64,000 bases of DNA from Lyngbya sp. CCAP 1446/10. Its GTDB lineage: Bacteria > Cyanobacteriota > Cyanobacteriia > Cyanobacteriales > Microcoleaceae. Under the pieces are notes generated by a model that saw nothing but the letters and a program-made list of their open reading frames with translations, searched no databases and had not been told where the DNA came from. Every line of letters starts with the position of its first letter. Position 1 is the stretch's first letter. A program made the translations under genes and the position numbers. The stretch covers positions 1-64,000 of the forward strand of contig NZ_JAIGNI010000026.1 of the NCBI RefSeq assembly GCF_026130175.1. The letters run 5' to 3'. This document shows, in pieces, positions 44,496-54,038 of the stretch.

Positions 44496-44717
44496 TGAGC
44501 TAGTATCCCGAGGCTAACAAAGGCACTCAGATTTAAGGCACAGCTACTTGACAAAGACATTTATCTAGCCTATATCTATTGAGAGTATTTCTCAACTTTT
44601 CCTAGAACATCCTAGTACCATCAATCGAGATAAACTTCCGTACTGTCAACACAGAGTTTTTTGATCGAGATCGGTGGGCAGCAGCAATTTTTATGAACAG
44701 CACAGGAATCAAGCCCG

Positions 44718-45971
44718 GTGATTAACCCAAAAAGCCTAAAGAAATTCGGATTGCTTGGCAGCTTATACGTATCGCAGTTCATCCCGATCGCGTGTTTGTA
44801 TGAAGCTTTGCCAGTCATTATGCGCCAGCGTGGGGCATCCTTAGAAGCGATCGGTTTCTTGCCCCTATTAGCCTTACCTTGGATGTTAAAATTCCTCTGG
44901 TCGCCCTTGATCGATCGCTACGGATTCACCCGTTGGGGACACTATATGTTTTGGATTATCTGCTTTCAACTGATCGCAGCTTGCACTGTAGCCACCTTCG
45001 TCTTGATTGATATCCAAAGTCAGCTTTCAGTTACATTGATCTGTCTGGTGATCATCTGTTTCGTTTGCGCCAGCCAAGATATTGCCACCGATGCCCTAGC
45101 GGTAGGATTGTTAGAACCCCAAGAGCGGGGCATTGGCAATGGAATACAGAGTGCGGGGCACTACCTGGGTGGAATTATCGGCGGCGGTGGGATGCTGCTA
45201 CTAGCGATCGATAGTTGGGGATGGAAAGCCAGTATGCTGACTTTGGCGCTATTTGTAGTTGTTGCACTTCTTCCTATTTTGCTGTACAAAGAACCCAGCA
45301 GCAAGCATCAGAAATCTGCAAGCGCTCAGTCGAACTCCCAAAAGCCGGCAAATCCTTTCACGGAGATTATTAAGTTCTTTCGTAGTCCCGGAATATGGCA
45401 TTGGCTGCTGATTCTGAGCTTGTATACACCTGGCCCTTATATGGCATCCCGGATGTTTCGTCCGCTGTTGGTAGATCTCGGGTTGTCTTTGGCAGACATT
45501 GGCTTAATGTTGGGAGTCGTCAGTTACGGTGTCGGGATATTAGGCGCGATCGTCGGAGGTTTGCTGATTGCGCCCTTGGGACGGAAGCGATCGCTAATTA
45601 TCTTTGGCTTACTTCAAGTTTTGGTGATGTTCACCTACTTATTGCCAGCATTTGGTATTGCCCATTTAGCTATTCTTTATGCGATCGCGATCGGTACTCA
45701 ATTTGTGAGTAGTATGGCGGTGACAGTCTTATACACGATAATGATGGACAAAAGCCGATTAGAGGCGGCTGGCACGGACTACACGCTACAATCTTCAACT
45801 ACTTTCTTTTTTGGGATTATTTCTGCCGCGATCGGCGGTGTAATTGCACAATCCTTAGGCTATCGGGGAGTATTTGTCGTCGCTATTACCATTTCTCTCA
45901 TCGGCATTATCCTAGTTGTCAAGACTTTTAATCCCGATCCACTACCAATGCGCGATCGTGTTTCATCCTAG
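44718..45971 (+). CDS. MFS permease, RhtX/FptX-like siderophore transporter
   Basis: 417 residues with about 12 hydrophobic segments. The N terminus LYVSQFIPIACLYEALPVIMRQRGASLEAIGFL, the loop LKFLWSPLIDRYG and the ASQDIATDALAVG segment match the RhtX/FptX family. FptX carries ferripyochelin, which has the same salicyl-thiazoline cap as predicted here, across the inner membrane. A His/Ser/Lys-rich central loop (about 195-215) separates the two halves. The start is a GTG at 44718. Uptake of the cluster's own product is the simplest role; export cannot be ruled out from sequence. Confidence 0.85.
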   Translation: MINPKSLKKFGLLGSLYVSQFIPIACLYEALPVIMRQRGASLEAIGFLPLLALPWMLKFLWSPLIDRYGFTRWGHYMFWIICFQLIAACTVATFVLIDIQSQLSVTLICLVIICFVCASQDIATDALAVGLLEPQERGIGNGIQSAGHYLGGIIGGGGMLLLAIDSWGWKASMLTLALFVVVALLPILLYKEPSSKHQKSASAQSNSQKPANPFTEIIKFFRSPGIWHWLLILSLYTPGPYMASRMFRPLLVDLGLSLADIGLMLGVVSYGVGILGAIVGGLLIAPLGRKRSLIIFGLLQVLVMFTYLLPAFGIAHLAILYAIAIGTQFVSSMAVTVLYTIMMDKSRLEAAGTDYTLQSSTTFFFGIISAAIGGVIAQSLGYRGVFVVAITISLIGIILVVKTFNPDPLPMRDRVSS

Positions 45972-46089
45972 TTACCAAAGCAAAAACCTGATGAAAATTT
46001 AATTTTATCTGCGTTTATCTGTGGTAAAAAATCGAAAATCAATAATTCCCTTGCAAACATCTTTGATATGAATTTTTGAGAAAAATAAA

Positions 46090-47469
46090 ATGAACCTACC
46101 TTCAGGCCCAAAAGCTCCCATCTGGTTGCAATATCTTAAACTCGCCACAAATCCTATTGGCTACATGGACGATCTCGCCAAACGCTACGGTGACATTTTC
46201 ACCATCACGTTTGGGTCTACTCCCGTATTGTTTGTCAGCAATCCCCAAGGAATCGAGCAAATTTTTACCAATACAAAACAGATTCCAGCTTTAGGAGAGT
46301 TGAATGAAGATATGGCCCTAATTACGGGGAACCAAGGAATACTCCAACTCGATGGTTTGCGCCACAAACATCGCCGTCAATTGATGATGCCAGCCTTTCA
46401 CGGTGCGAGGTTGCGCTCTTACGGAGAGCGAATCTGCGAACTGACAGAGGAAATTATCGGTCAACATTCGATCGGCAAAGTCTTTGTAGCTTACTCATCG
46501 ATAGAAGACATTACCTTACAAGTAAGTCTTCAGCTTGTGTTGGGTTTAAGCAAGGGAGAACGCTACGAAAGACTCAGGAAACTGCTTCCTTCAATCATAA
46601 ATTTGATGCGGACTCCTTTAGTTCAAGCTGCCAACATTCTCCCTTTCCTGCAACGAGATTTAGGTCGCTGGAGTCCTTGGGGGAAACTGCTTCACCTCCG
46701 GCAAGAACTTTATCAACTGCTGGAAGAGGAAGTAAAAGAACGCCGCCAGCAAGCAGATATTTCTCGCGGCGATATCCTCTCCGATTTGATGTCAGCTCGC
46801 GATGAAGCGGGTGAGATGATGACAGATGAAGAGTTGCGGGATCTGGTAATTTCGCCCTTATTTGCGGCTCAGGATGCTTCCGCAACTGCGATCGCTTGGG
46901 CATTATACTGGATTCACCATTTGCCGAACGTGCGCGATCGACTGCTCAATGAACTCGATCGCCTTGGCAATTCACCAGATCCAATGAGTATTGTCGGACT
47001 ACCCTACCTCAGCGCTGTTTGTAACGAAACCTTGCGAATTTATCCCACTCAGTTATTCACATTTGCAAGATTGGTAGAAGCACCGATCGAGTTAATGGGT
47101 TATCAATTAAGTCCCGGTACGCTGCTCAGAGTTAATATTTGTCTGACTCATCGGCGTGAGGACTTATACCCAGAACCTCACAAATTTAAGCCAGAGCGCT
47201 TTCTAGAAAGAAAATTTTCACCGTATGAATTTCTACCATTTGGCGGCGGCAATCGTACTTGTATCGGTGCAGCTTTAGCTTTATTTGAGATGAAGCTAAT
47301 ACTGGCAACTATGCTTTCACGCTATCAATTAGAATTAGCCGATCGACGACCGGAGCAACCTAAGTTTGAAGGACTACTTTGTTACCCTGCTAATGGCGTG
47401 AAAATGGCGATCGAAAGTCAGCGCCAGCAGCAGGAGCAATATTCGTCCGCAACGCTAGCCCGATTGTAG
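46090..47469 (+). CDS. Cytochrome P450, CYP110-like
   Basis: 459 residues. Heme-binding Cys in FLPFGGGNRTCIGAALA (about residue 391), I-helix in LFAAQDASATAIAW (an A-x-D-A-S variant of the AGxDT motif), ExxR in NETLRIY, and PERF in FKPERFLERKF. The N terminus LPSGPKAPIWLQYLKLATNPIGYM is typical of cyanobacterial CYP110 enzymes. It may hydroxylate the assembly-line product, for example at an aryl or aliphatic position. It lies on the same strand as the permease and exporter genes, 118 nt after the permease. A role outside the pathway is also possible. Confidence 0.88.
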   Translation: MNLPSGPKAPIWLQYLKLATNPIGYMDDLAKRYGDIFTITFGSTPVLFVSNPQGIEQIFTNTKQIPALGELNEDMALITGNQGILQLDGLRHKHRRQLMMPAFHGARLRSYGERICELTEEIIGQHSIGKVFVAYSSIEDITLQVSLQLVLGLSKGERYERLRKLLPSIINLMRTPLVQAANILPFLQRDLGRWSPWGKLLHLRQELYQLLEEEVKERRQQADISRGDILSDLMSARDEAGEMMTDEELRDLVISPLFAAQDASATAIAWALYWIHHLPNVRDRLLNELDRLGNSPDPMSIVGLPYLSAVCNETLRIYPTQLFTFARLVEAPIELMGYQLSPGTLLRVNICLTHRREDLYPEPHKFKPERFLERKFSPYEFLPFGGGNRTCIGAALALFEMKLILATMLSRYQLELADRRPEQPKFEGLLCYPANGVKMAIESQRQQQEQYSSATLARL

Positions 47470-47531
47470 CACCTTGTTACTCAATTCACCACTCGATCAA
47501 ACCCCAGATTACATTTATAACAACCGCCAAG

Positions 47532-47620
47532 GTGGTTAGGACATTCTCAATTCCTGAAACGTTGGCGGATTCTAGACCCTTCTGACTCTAGCCCCTAGCA
47601 AAACAGCCCCTAGCTATATA
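47532..47620 (+). promoter_or_regulatory. Upstream leader shared with the thioesterase gene
   Basis: The segment GTTAGGACATTCTCAATTCC (47535-47554) recurs at 41304-41325 with one difference. Both leaders end in CTAGCCCCTAG-like repeats and CCTAGCTAT(A/T)TA just before the start codon. The leader of the KAS III gene (minus strand, before 37390) ends similarly, in CCCCTAGCCTCTAGCTATAG. It could be a common regulatory leader or a mobile repeat family. Confidence 0.35.
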
Positions 47621-48988
47621 ATGACTTCACAACAGCAAACCAAAGTAACAGATGAAATCCAGCAAGGCAATCTGATTCAACTAATGTTAAAATTATCGGT
47701 TCCCGGTATTCTGGGAATGTTGTTGATTGGCTTAAACACTTTTCTCGATGCTTTATTTGCAGGACGACTGATTGGCGAAAGTGCTTTGGCAGCTATATCC
47801 CTCGCACTGCCCCTGACGACGATTGTAATTGGATGTGCCTTATCAGTTGGGGTAGGTTCTGCTTCGGTTCTCAGTCGCGCTATTGGTGCGGGAGATATCA
47901 AAACTCAGTCTCAAATATTTGGCACTTTTACAGTGATGAGTTTAATTATATCCTTTTTTATCACTATTCTAGGTTACGGTTTTGGCGATCGATTAATCTC
48001 TTTCATGGGGGGAGAAGGGGAAGTTGCCTCATTAGGAGCAGAATATTTTAAGACTTATATGCTGGGATCGGTATTTTTGGTTCTAGCGATAGGTTCTAGC
48101 CAGCTAATTAAATCTGAAGGTAGAATCGGTTTGGCCACCGGCTTTTCTGCTATTTACGTTCTGACTAATACAGTTTTAAATCCGATATTTGTTGCTGTTT
48201 TTCACTGGGGTATTCGAGGAATAGCTTTAGCAACAGTTGTTGCTTCAATCGTTTATGCTATCGTAAATTTAACCTATTTTATTTCGGGTAAAAGTTCTAC
48301 TCCGATTAACCCTAAAAAGTTGACTTTTGCCAAAGATTTAGCGATACCAATTTTATCAGTCGGTGTATCGGTGCTAATTATGGAATTAATGGGAATCGTT
48401 CAGCAAGTCGTGATTTTTAAGTCGATCGCCTACTATGGAACCGATACTGATATTGCCTTTGCCGGAGCAACCTTGAACTTGTATTCTTTAGCAGTAATTC
48501 CTGTATATGGCTTCATATTTGCTTTACAGCCCGTAATCGGTATAAATTATGGAGCAGGAAATCATAACAGAATGAAGAAAGCCTACTTAATTTTTGGGCT
48601 TGGCGGTACTATTCTGTTAAGCATAATCTGGTTGCCCTTACAATTATTTCCGGCAACTTTTCTTGGCTTGTTGCTACCGAATGTTGCCTTCACTGCTAAC
48701 GATCTGTTAAACTTTCGCATTGTCACTATATTGCTACCCATACTGTCTTTTGTATTTTGTAGCATTACTTTGTTTCAGTCCATAGGGAACGGTAAAATTG
48801 CGGGGATTATAGTTGTGATAAGACAAGTATTTTTGTTTATACCAGTAGTGTTAATATTGCCACTATTCATAGGAATAAATGGTATTTATTATAGCTTAAC
48901 TGCTGTGGACATTTTAGTTGCCATAATTGTCGCTTTATTTACTTGGATGGAATTGGATAAATTCCAACTTAAAATATCAGCAAAATAA
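47621..48988 (+). CDS. MATE-family efflux transporter
   Basis: 455 residues with about 12 transmembrane segments in two related halves. Family features include the N-terminal LMLKLSVPGILGMLLIGLNTFLDALFAG and the second-half counterpart AIPILSVGVSVLIMELMGIV. MATE proteins expel cationic or amphipathic small molecules by Na+ or H+ antiport. In this context it is the most obvious candidate exporter of the siderophore or peptide product. It follows the P450 gene by 151 nt and has its own repeat-like leader. Confidence 0.88.
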   Translation: MTSQQQTKVTDEIQQGNLIQLMLKLSVPGILGMLLIGLNTFLDALFAGRLIGESALAAISLALPLTTIVIGCALSVGVGSASVLSRAIGAGDIKTQSQIFGTFTVMSLIISFFITILGYGFGDRLISFMGGEGEVASLGAEYFKTYMLGSVFLVLAIGSSQLIKSEGRIGLATGFSAIYVLTNTVLNPIFVAVFHWGIRGIALATVVASIVYAIVNLTYFISGKSSTPINPKKLTFAKDLAIPILSVGVSVLIMELMGIVQQVVIFKSIAYYGTDTDIAFAGATLNLYSLAVIPVYGFIFALQPVIGINYGAGNHNRMKKAYLIFGLGGTILLSIIWLPLQLFPATFLGLLLPNVAFTANDLLNFRIVTILLPILSFVFCSITLFQSIGNGKIAGIIVVIRQVFLFIPVVLILPLFIGINGIYYSLTAVDILVAIIVALFTWMELDKFQLKISAK

Positions 48989-49205
48989 GGAACTTACAAA
49001 AAAATATCCACAACAAAACAGAGATGTTAAAAATTGATAATTGTACTAGGGTAAGCGCATCTCAAATGCTATTGACAAGCGGGTTTAAAGGTATCATCAT
49101 GTGGGAATAAACAAGCAGCGAGAATAGTCAGCATATAGTTATTATCCATAGCGGCGCGATTGAATTTTTGGCATTAGATAGGTTTTTTCCCGCCTACCTA
49201 CTTAA

Positions 49206-49553
49206 ATCGCGATCAAAAACCTAAGAATTGGTCAGTTACTTGTATTATTTGCTCCTAATGCTCCCACTCAAAAGTCAGAAAGGTTTAATCGGCCTAATTC
49301 TGATTGCAGTGCGGCTTTACCTGCTACTTATGTCAGTGGAGTTGATGTCGCTAGCTTAAGGGAAGCCATCGCTTCAACAAAAAGTGCTGGAAGTGCTAGC
49401 TACGAAACAATTGGTTCTTGCACCGGCAACTTCGACGATCGCAATTGTAGCAGAGCACTGAGCCGATACCAGTTTGCGAGCGATCGCACGGCCGGTAACT
49501 GCGATCGTTTCTTCAAAACGTTTTTAGGTGTGACTAGACCTGATTCAGACTAA
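49206..49553 (+). pseudogene. Orphan open frame without a start codon, Cys-containing 3' gene remnant
   Basis: From just after a TAA at 49203-49205 to a TAA at 49551-49553 the frame is open for about 115 codons but contains no ATG, GTG or TTG. It has five Cys and the segments PATYVSGVDVASLREAIA, IGSCTGNFDDRNCSRALSRY and NCDRFFKTFLGV. Codon use with HIP1 sites looks coding. SRALSRYQ vaguely recalls phage or lysozyme-like proteins, but I do not assign a family. Probably the 3' part of a lost gene. The rest of 48989-50101 holds only promoter-like sequence. Confidence 0.45.
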
Positions 49554-49815
49554 TTATTAATTAACCTAAATTCTCAAAAGCTAAATAATCGCTTTTGGCA
49601 AGCACTTATACATAATTATTTTTAATCTAAAACTAGAAAATCATAAGTTTTATTGTGTAAAGCAACGGACTCATCCAATCTAGAAGCCAATTTTCAACGG
49701 ATTTGCAGCTTAAAGCGCGGGGGATTCCAACAACGCCCCTAACTTGTCGGCAGTACGCCAGTGAAGTTTTGCCAAAAACAAAACAAACTTGATCAAAAAT
49801 TAAATCACTATTTAC

Positions 49816-49844
49816 TTGACATTTGCAAAGAGTTTATTTATTTT
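49816..49844 (+). promoter_or_regulatory. Candidate promoter of the TonB receptor gene
   Basis: TTGACA (49816-49821) and TATTTT (49839-49844) are spaced by 17 nt in a strongly AT-rich stretch about 260 nt before the receptor ATG. Directly downstream, 49856-49874 holds two near-copies of TGCAA(A)TAAT in direct repeat. This could be an iron-regulator site, but it does not clearly match the Fur consensus. Confidence 0.4.
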
Positions 49845-50101
49845 AATAAGGCTACTGCAAATAATATGCAATAATTACTGGGTTGTTGACTGCGACCCGA
49901 GAGCATCGTCCCTCATGTCAGGAAACTAGATTGAAACTACGATCGCAGCATAGCTACGCCTGTTACTCACAGACTTGGTTTCCGTGTTTGTGTAGGTAGG
50001 TTTTCAGCACAGTCAAGTGACCAGAGTGCAGCTCAATCGGTGCATTCACCCCGCGACAGATGGTGTAGCGTCTCAAGTTTTTTTAAGTGTGTGGTGTGGA
50101 A

Positions 50102-52945
50102 ATGAAACTGTGTTTGCCGTTTTTTTGTGTGGCGCTGCTCGGCGTTGGTATCATGCCAGTAGCAGCAGTTGGGCCAAGGAGTTTCTCTGACGGCGCTAAC
50201 CCAGACTCTGGTGAAACTGCGCCTGAGAGTGCCCCCGATCTGAGTTCAATAAATCCCTCAAAAGAGGACGATCGCACTCAATCTCAATGGTGGGCGATGG
50301 CTTCTGCGATCGAGCCCCAAAAAACCATCGAAGAAAGGCCCTCATCTGAAAGCGAGGAGTTAGAAGTCAAGCACAATACAGAAAACAACGACCAAAAATC
50401 CAATTCTGACTTGACATTTGCTCCCAAGCCGGATGGCGATCGCCCGAATCCTCTTCCTAATATTGAACCGACAGCACCGGCAAAAGAACCCACAGCAGCA
50501 ATACCCAAACTCGACGAAATAGCTCGTCCGAATACCAGTGTAGAAAGCTTATTACATCCGTCAAGACCGAGTTTGAGCAACTTTTCAGATGTTGTGCAAA
50601 TCTCTCAATCAGTCGTACAAGTAACAGGCGTGCGATTGAACCCAACACAGGCAGGTTTAGAAGTCATTTTAGTTTCAGCAGAGGGGCAAGTCCTGCAAGC
50701 GAAAACCAGGACTGAGGGCAAAACTTTGATAGCTGAGATTTCCAATGCTCAATTAGTTCTACCTGATGGTCAAGAATTTCGGGCCCAAAATCCATTTGAG
50801 GGAATTAATTTAGTCACGGTGACTCAGGTTGATGCTAGTAGTATCCGCATCAGCATCACGGGTCAAGAAAATTTGCCAACAGCAGGCGTACTCAGAAGCG
50901 CCAGCGGTTTAGTTCTGAGTGTCAGCACAGAAAAAATTAATATCATTGTCACGGGCAATCAGCAAACTCCTTATCTACAGCCCAACGCTTCTTCCGCCAC
51001 CCGCACAGACACCCCAATTCGAGATATTCCTCAATCGATCCAAGTAGTTCCTCAAGAAGTGATACAAGATCAACAAGTTACCCGCTTAGATGAAGCACTC
51101 CGCAACGTTAGCGGTGTCACATACGGCGGAACTGTTACAGGTCGGGGTAGCGAATTCGGCCTTCGAGGTTTTAACGATGCCCCTATCTTGCGAGATGGGT
51201 TCAGGCGATATAGTAGTTTTGGGTCTTTTCCAGAAGTCGCCAACCTCGATCGTGTTGAAGTTCTCAAAGGGCCAGCTTCAATTTTGTACGGTGAGATTCA
51301 ACCAGGGGGTTTAATTAACTTAGTATCAAAACAACCGCTGTCAGAACCTTTCTACGAAGCAGAACTGCAACTGGGAAACCAGACTTTTGTCCGGCCCCGG
51401 TTTGACATCTCCGGCCCCTTAACCTCAGATCGCAGCCTGCTGTACCGCGTCAACGGATTGTACCAAACAAGTGATAGTTATCGGGGCTTTACCCAAGACA
51501 ATCAGCGGTTATCTATTGCACCGACACTGACCTGGAAAATAAGCGATCGCGCTGACTTGACAGTTTCTCTAGAATACATCGATGATAAGCGGGCTGCTGA
51601 TAATGGACTGGTTGTTCTTGGTCGTCGGGTTGTTGATGTTCCGCGCGATCGCGTTGCTAGCGATCCCGATGATGCGATCGAAACCCAAGATTTGAATGTT
51701 GGCTACAATTTCGAGTACCGTTTCAGTGACAACTGGAAGCTAAGAAATGCGTTTCGCTACGCATCCTACAACTTCGATTTCAATGTAATCGGTCTTCAAG
51801 AACTTGGCTTTGATGAAAAAACTGCCACCACCGATCTCTTTTGGGCTTCTCAAGACTCCCAAAATAAAAACTACACCCTCCAAACAAACATCGTCGGCGA
51901 TTTTGCTACAGGTTCAATCCAACACACCCTCATATTTGGTGCAGACATCAGCTACAGCGATCAAAGACTTTCCACAGTCGGTGATTTTGAAACACCGATC
52001 CCCGTCAATATTTTCAATCCGGTTTACAGATCAGTTCCCAAACCAGATGAAGATACACTAGCTTCTTTTGGATCGAATAAGATAGAAACAAGCCGATATG
52101 GTTTCTACGTGCAAGATCAAATTTCAATCTTCGATAATTTAAAGCTACTAGCAGGTCTTCGCTATGACACCGCAGAGCAAAGAAACGACTCAGGTGAAGG
52201 AAGCGAAACAACTCAAAATTACAATGATTTTACCCCCCGCCTCGGTATTGTTTATCAACCCATTCCCGAAATTTCTCTTTATGCGAGTTATTCGCGCTCT
52301 TTTAATCCAGGTTCGGCAACAACAGCCGGGGGCGGTCTGATCGAACCCGAAACCGGATCGGGTTACGAAGTCGGTGTCAAAGCTGAGTTGTTCGACAGAA
52401 GACTTGCCGCTACTTTGGCATACTTTGACATTACAAAACAAAACGTTGCTGTCACCGATCCGAATAATTCTTTATTCTCAATTGCCTCTGGGGAACAGCA
52501 AAGTCGTGGTGTTGAACTCGATATTTCGGGACAAATTTTGCCAGGGTGGAATATTATTGCTGCTTACGCCTATACGGACGCTGAAGTTACAGCAGATACA
52601 GACCGATCTCTGGTTGGCAACAGATTGTTTAATGTTCCCAAACATAGCGGTAGTCTGTGGACAACTTATGAAATTCAAAGCGGCGACTTGCAGGGTTTAG
52701 GCTTGGGAGTTGGGTTCAGCTATGTGGGCGAGAGACAAGGGGATTTACCTAACAGCTTTCAAGTGGATAGTTATTTCCTCCCCAATGCTGCTGTTTTTTA
52801 TCAGCGCGATAATTGGCGAGCTGCCATCAATATCAAAAATCTGTTCAATGTCAACTACATTGAATCTGTTACGGGTAGCAGAGCTTCTGGCAATCAGCCT
52901 GGTGAACCATTGACAGTAATTGGTTCATTTTCCGTGAAATTTTGA
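50102..52945 (+). CDS. TonB-dependent siderophore receptor with N-terminal AMIN domain
   Basis: About 947 residues, an outer-membrane receptor for ferric siderophores. A signal peptide (MKLCLPFFCVALLGVGIMPVAA) is followed by a long Pro/Glu/Asp-rich region (about 25-155), an AMIN domain (about 165-270, VTGVRLNPTQAGLEVIL) typical of cyanobacterial receptors, a plug domain (about 285-420: IPQSIQVVPQEVIQDQ, ILYGEIQPGGLINLVSK) and a beta-barrel ending in GSFSVKF with the terminal aromatic residue expected for barrel assembly. I set the start at the ATG 50102. A GTG at 50087 would put MCGVE before a good signal peptide. With the FptX-like permease and the PepSY protein it forms an import route. Confidence 0.94.
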   Translation: MKLCLPFFCVALLGVGIMPVAAVGPRSFSDGANPDSGETAPESAPDLSSINPSKEDDRTQSQWWAMASAIEPQKTIEERPSSESEELEVKHNTENNDQKSNSDLTFAPKPDGDRPNPLPNIEPTAPAKEPTAAIPKLDEIARPNTSVESLLHPSRPSLSNFSDVVQISQSVVQVTGVRLNPTQAGLEVILVSAEGQVLQAKTRTEGKTLIAEISNAQLVLPDGQEFRAQNPFEGINLVTVTQVDASSIRISITGQENLPTAGVLRSASGLVLSVSTEKINIIVTGNQQTPYLQPNASSATRTDTPIRDIPQSIQVVPQEVIQDQQVTRLDEALRNVSGVTYGGTVTGRGSEFGLRGFNDAPILRDGFRRYSSFGSFPEVANLDRVEVLKGPASILYGEIQPGGLINLVSKQPLSEPFYEAELQLGNQTFVRPRFDISGPLTSDRSLLYRVNGLYQTSDSYRGFTQDNQRLSIAPTLTWKISDRADLTVSLEYIDDKRAADNGLVVLGRRVVDVPRDRVASDPDDAIETQDLNVGYNFEYRFSDNWKLRNAFRYASYNFDFNVIGLQELGFDEKTATTDLFWASQDSQNKNYTLQTNIVGDFATGSIQHTLIFGADISYSDQRLSTVGDFETPIPVNIFNPVYRSVPKPDEDTLASFGSNKIETSRYGFYVQDQISIFDNLKLLAGLRYDTAEQRNDSGEGSETTQNYNDFTPRLGIVYQPIPEISLYASYSRSFNPGSATTAGGGLIEPETGSGYEVGVKAELFDRRLAATLAYFDITKQNVAVTDPNNSLFSIASGEQQSRGVELDISGQILPGWNIIAAYAYTDAEVTADTDRSLVGNRLFNVPKHSGSLWTTYEIQSGDLQGLGLGVGFSYVGERQGDLPNSFQVDSYFLPNAAVFYQRDNWRAAINIKNLFNVNYIESVTGSRASGNQPGEPLTVIGSFSVKF

Positions 52946-53007
52946 TGTTTTTTGACAATTGGGAAACAACTCAATCAAGTTTTGATTTTTTAGAGCAGGA
53001 GACATCC

Positions 53008-53697
53008 ATGAAACGATTTCAACTTAATGCAATTCTCGTTGTAAGTGGGTTAGTAGCGATCGCGTGTCAAGCCGAATCAAATCAACCACAAGCAAATCAA
53101 CCTGATGTTCAAAAAGCTACAACAAACGCTTCAAGCACCCCTGAAAAGGCTGTTGATCAAGCGCCCCCAAAAATTGCGCCATCACCTATAGCCACTCAGG
53201 TGATTTCTATGAATGCCTACAAATTCCCTTATTTAGGATTTAATGGCGTGTTTAATCTCAACACAGAACACCAGAACTCTGTCAAAGATCCGCGCAATCC
53301 CAAACGCATTGATATCGAAAAAATGGAGAAATTTAGCTTCTACAAAGATGCAGCCGGGAAAAAACCAATCGCACGGAATTGTCAGTATGTCTACATGGGT
53401 GCAACTGGCGATTCCAAGTATTACGCCGAAGACAAAATGACTTGGGATTTATTTGAGTTGGTGAAACAGGAAAAGCAAGATCCAAACTGCAATAAGTTCC
53501 AGTATCTCAGTTTCGTCCCGCCGCATGGTGAAGCAAATGGTGAACCAATACATATGCACTTTCGTTATGCCAGTAAGCCATCTAGTTTTGCAACGCTGGT
53601 GAATATGACCAAAGATCCAGAGGATGCGACTAAATTTAGTCCTTGGTTTGCCACTTATTGTGGTGGTGGCAAAACTAAGTGCGGCACAGGAGAGTGA
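53008..53697 (+). CDS. Predicted lipoprotein of unknown function in the uptake locus
   Basis: 229 residues. A lipoprotein signal MKRFQLNAILVVSGLVAIAC with the lipobox Cys at about residue 20 is followed by a Gln/Asn/Pro/Thr-rich spacer (about 21-60) and a globular part with GFNGVFNLNTEHQNS, ARNCQYVYMGATGDS and EPIHMHFRYA. Four Cys in the mature domain (ARNC, DPNC, TYCGG, TKCG) could form two disulfides. The start is set by the AGCAGGAGACATCC ribosome site before 53008; an upstream frame overlapping the receptor gene is unlikely. No known family was recognised. Its place between receptor and PepSY gene suggests a periplasmic or outer-membrane helper in siderophore uptake. Confidence 0.75.
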   Translation: MKRFQLNAILVVSGLVAIACQAESNQPQANQPDVQKATTNASSTPEKAVDQAPPKIAPSPIATQVISMNAYKFPYLGFNGVFNLNTEHQNSVKDPRNPKRIDIEKMEKFSFYKDAAGKKPIARNCQYVYMGATGDSKYYAEDKMTWDLFELVKQEKQDPNCNKFQYLSFVPPHGEANGEPIHMHFRYASKPSSFATLVNMTKDPEDATKFSPWFATYCGGGKTKCGTGE

Positions 53698-53720
53698 CAG
53701 GTTAATTTACCATAATTTCG

Positions 53721-53784
53721 CTCCGGGGCGGGTTTACTAATATCTGTAATCAAGCGCTATAGGAGCCTGTAAACCCGCCCCCGA
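53721..53784. repeat. GGGGCGGGTTT hairpin repeat, second copy
   Basis: GGGGCGGGTTTA and TAAACCCGCCCC flank about 40 nt, forming a strong hairpin 25 nt after the lipoprotein stop. It is the same family as 37470-37531. By position it could end or protect the receptor-lipoprotein transcript, but no T run follows. The rest of 53785-54038 shows nothing. Confidence 0.7.
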
Positions 53785-54038
53785 TCGTAGTTAAAAACCC
53801 CAAAAAACATAACTCACATCAACTTTAGAAAAAAAATAAGAAATCAATAGAGCTTACCGTAAAACCAGAAACATTATGGAATAGTCGCGCTCCAATCCCG
53901 CTAATAAATCTCACTCTTTTTATTGGCAATGCTAGGCATTAGATACGGTTAATCTGTAGTAGCAGGAGACAAACCCTAAATGCCATCTCAAAAAGTCATA
54001 AAGTTTGTTTTGTTTGATACTTAATCATTTTTTTCACC

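Noticed and set aside
49905-49950. CRISPR-like end ATTGAAAC at about 49931-49938
   Set aside because: Only one occurrence, with no repeated units or spacers nearby, and no cas genes in the window.
49880-50090. Possible riboswitch leader before the TonB receptor
   Set aside because: GC-rich segments such as ATTCACCCCGCGAC suggested a cobalamin-type core, but the conserved GCCACTG and B12-box elements could not be found.
52942-53007. Longer lipoprotein reading frame overlapping the receptor stop
   Set aside because: It would put residues before a clear lipoprotein signal; a GGAGA ribosome site precedes the ATG at 53008.
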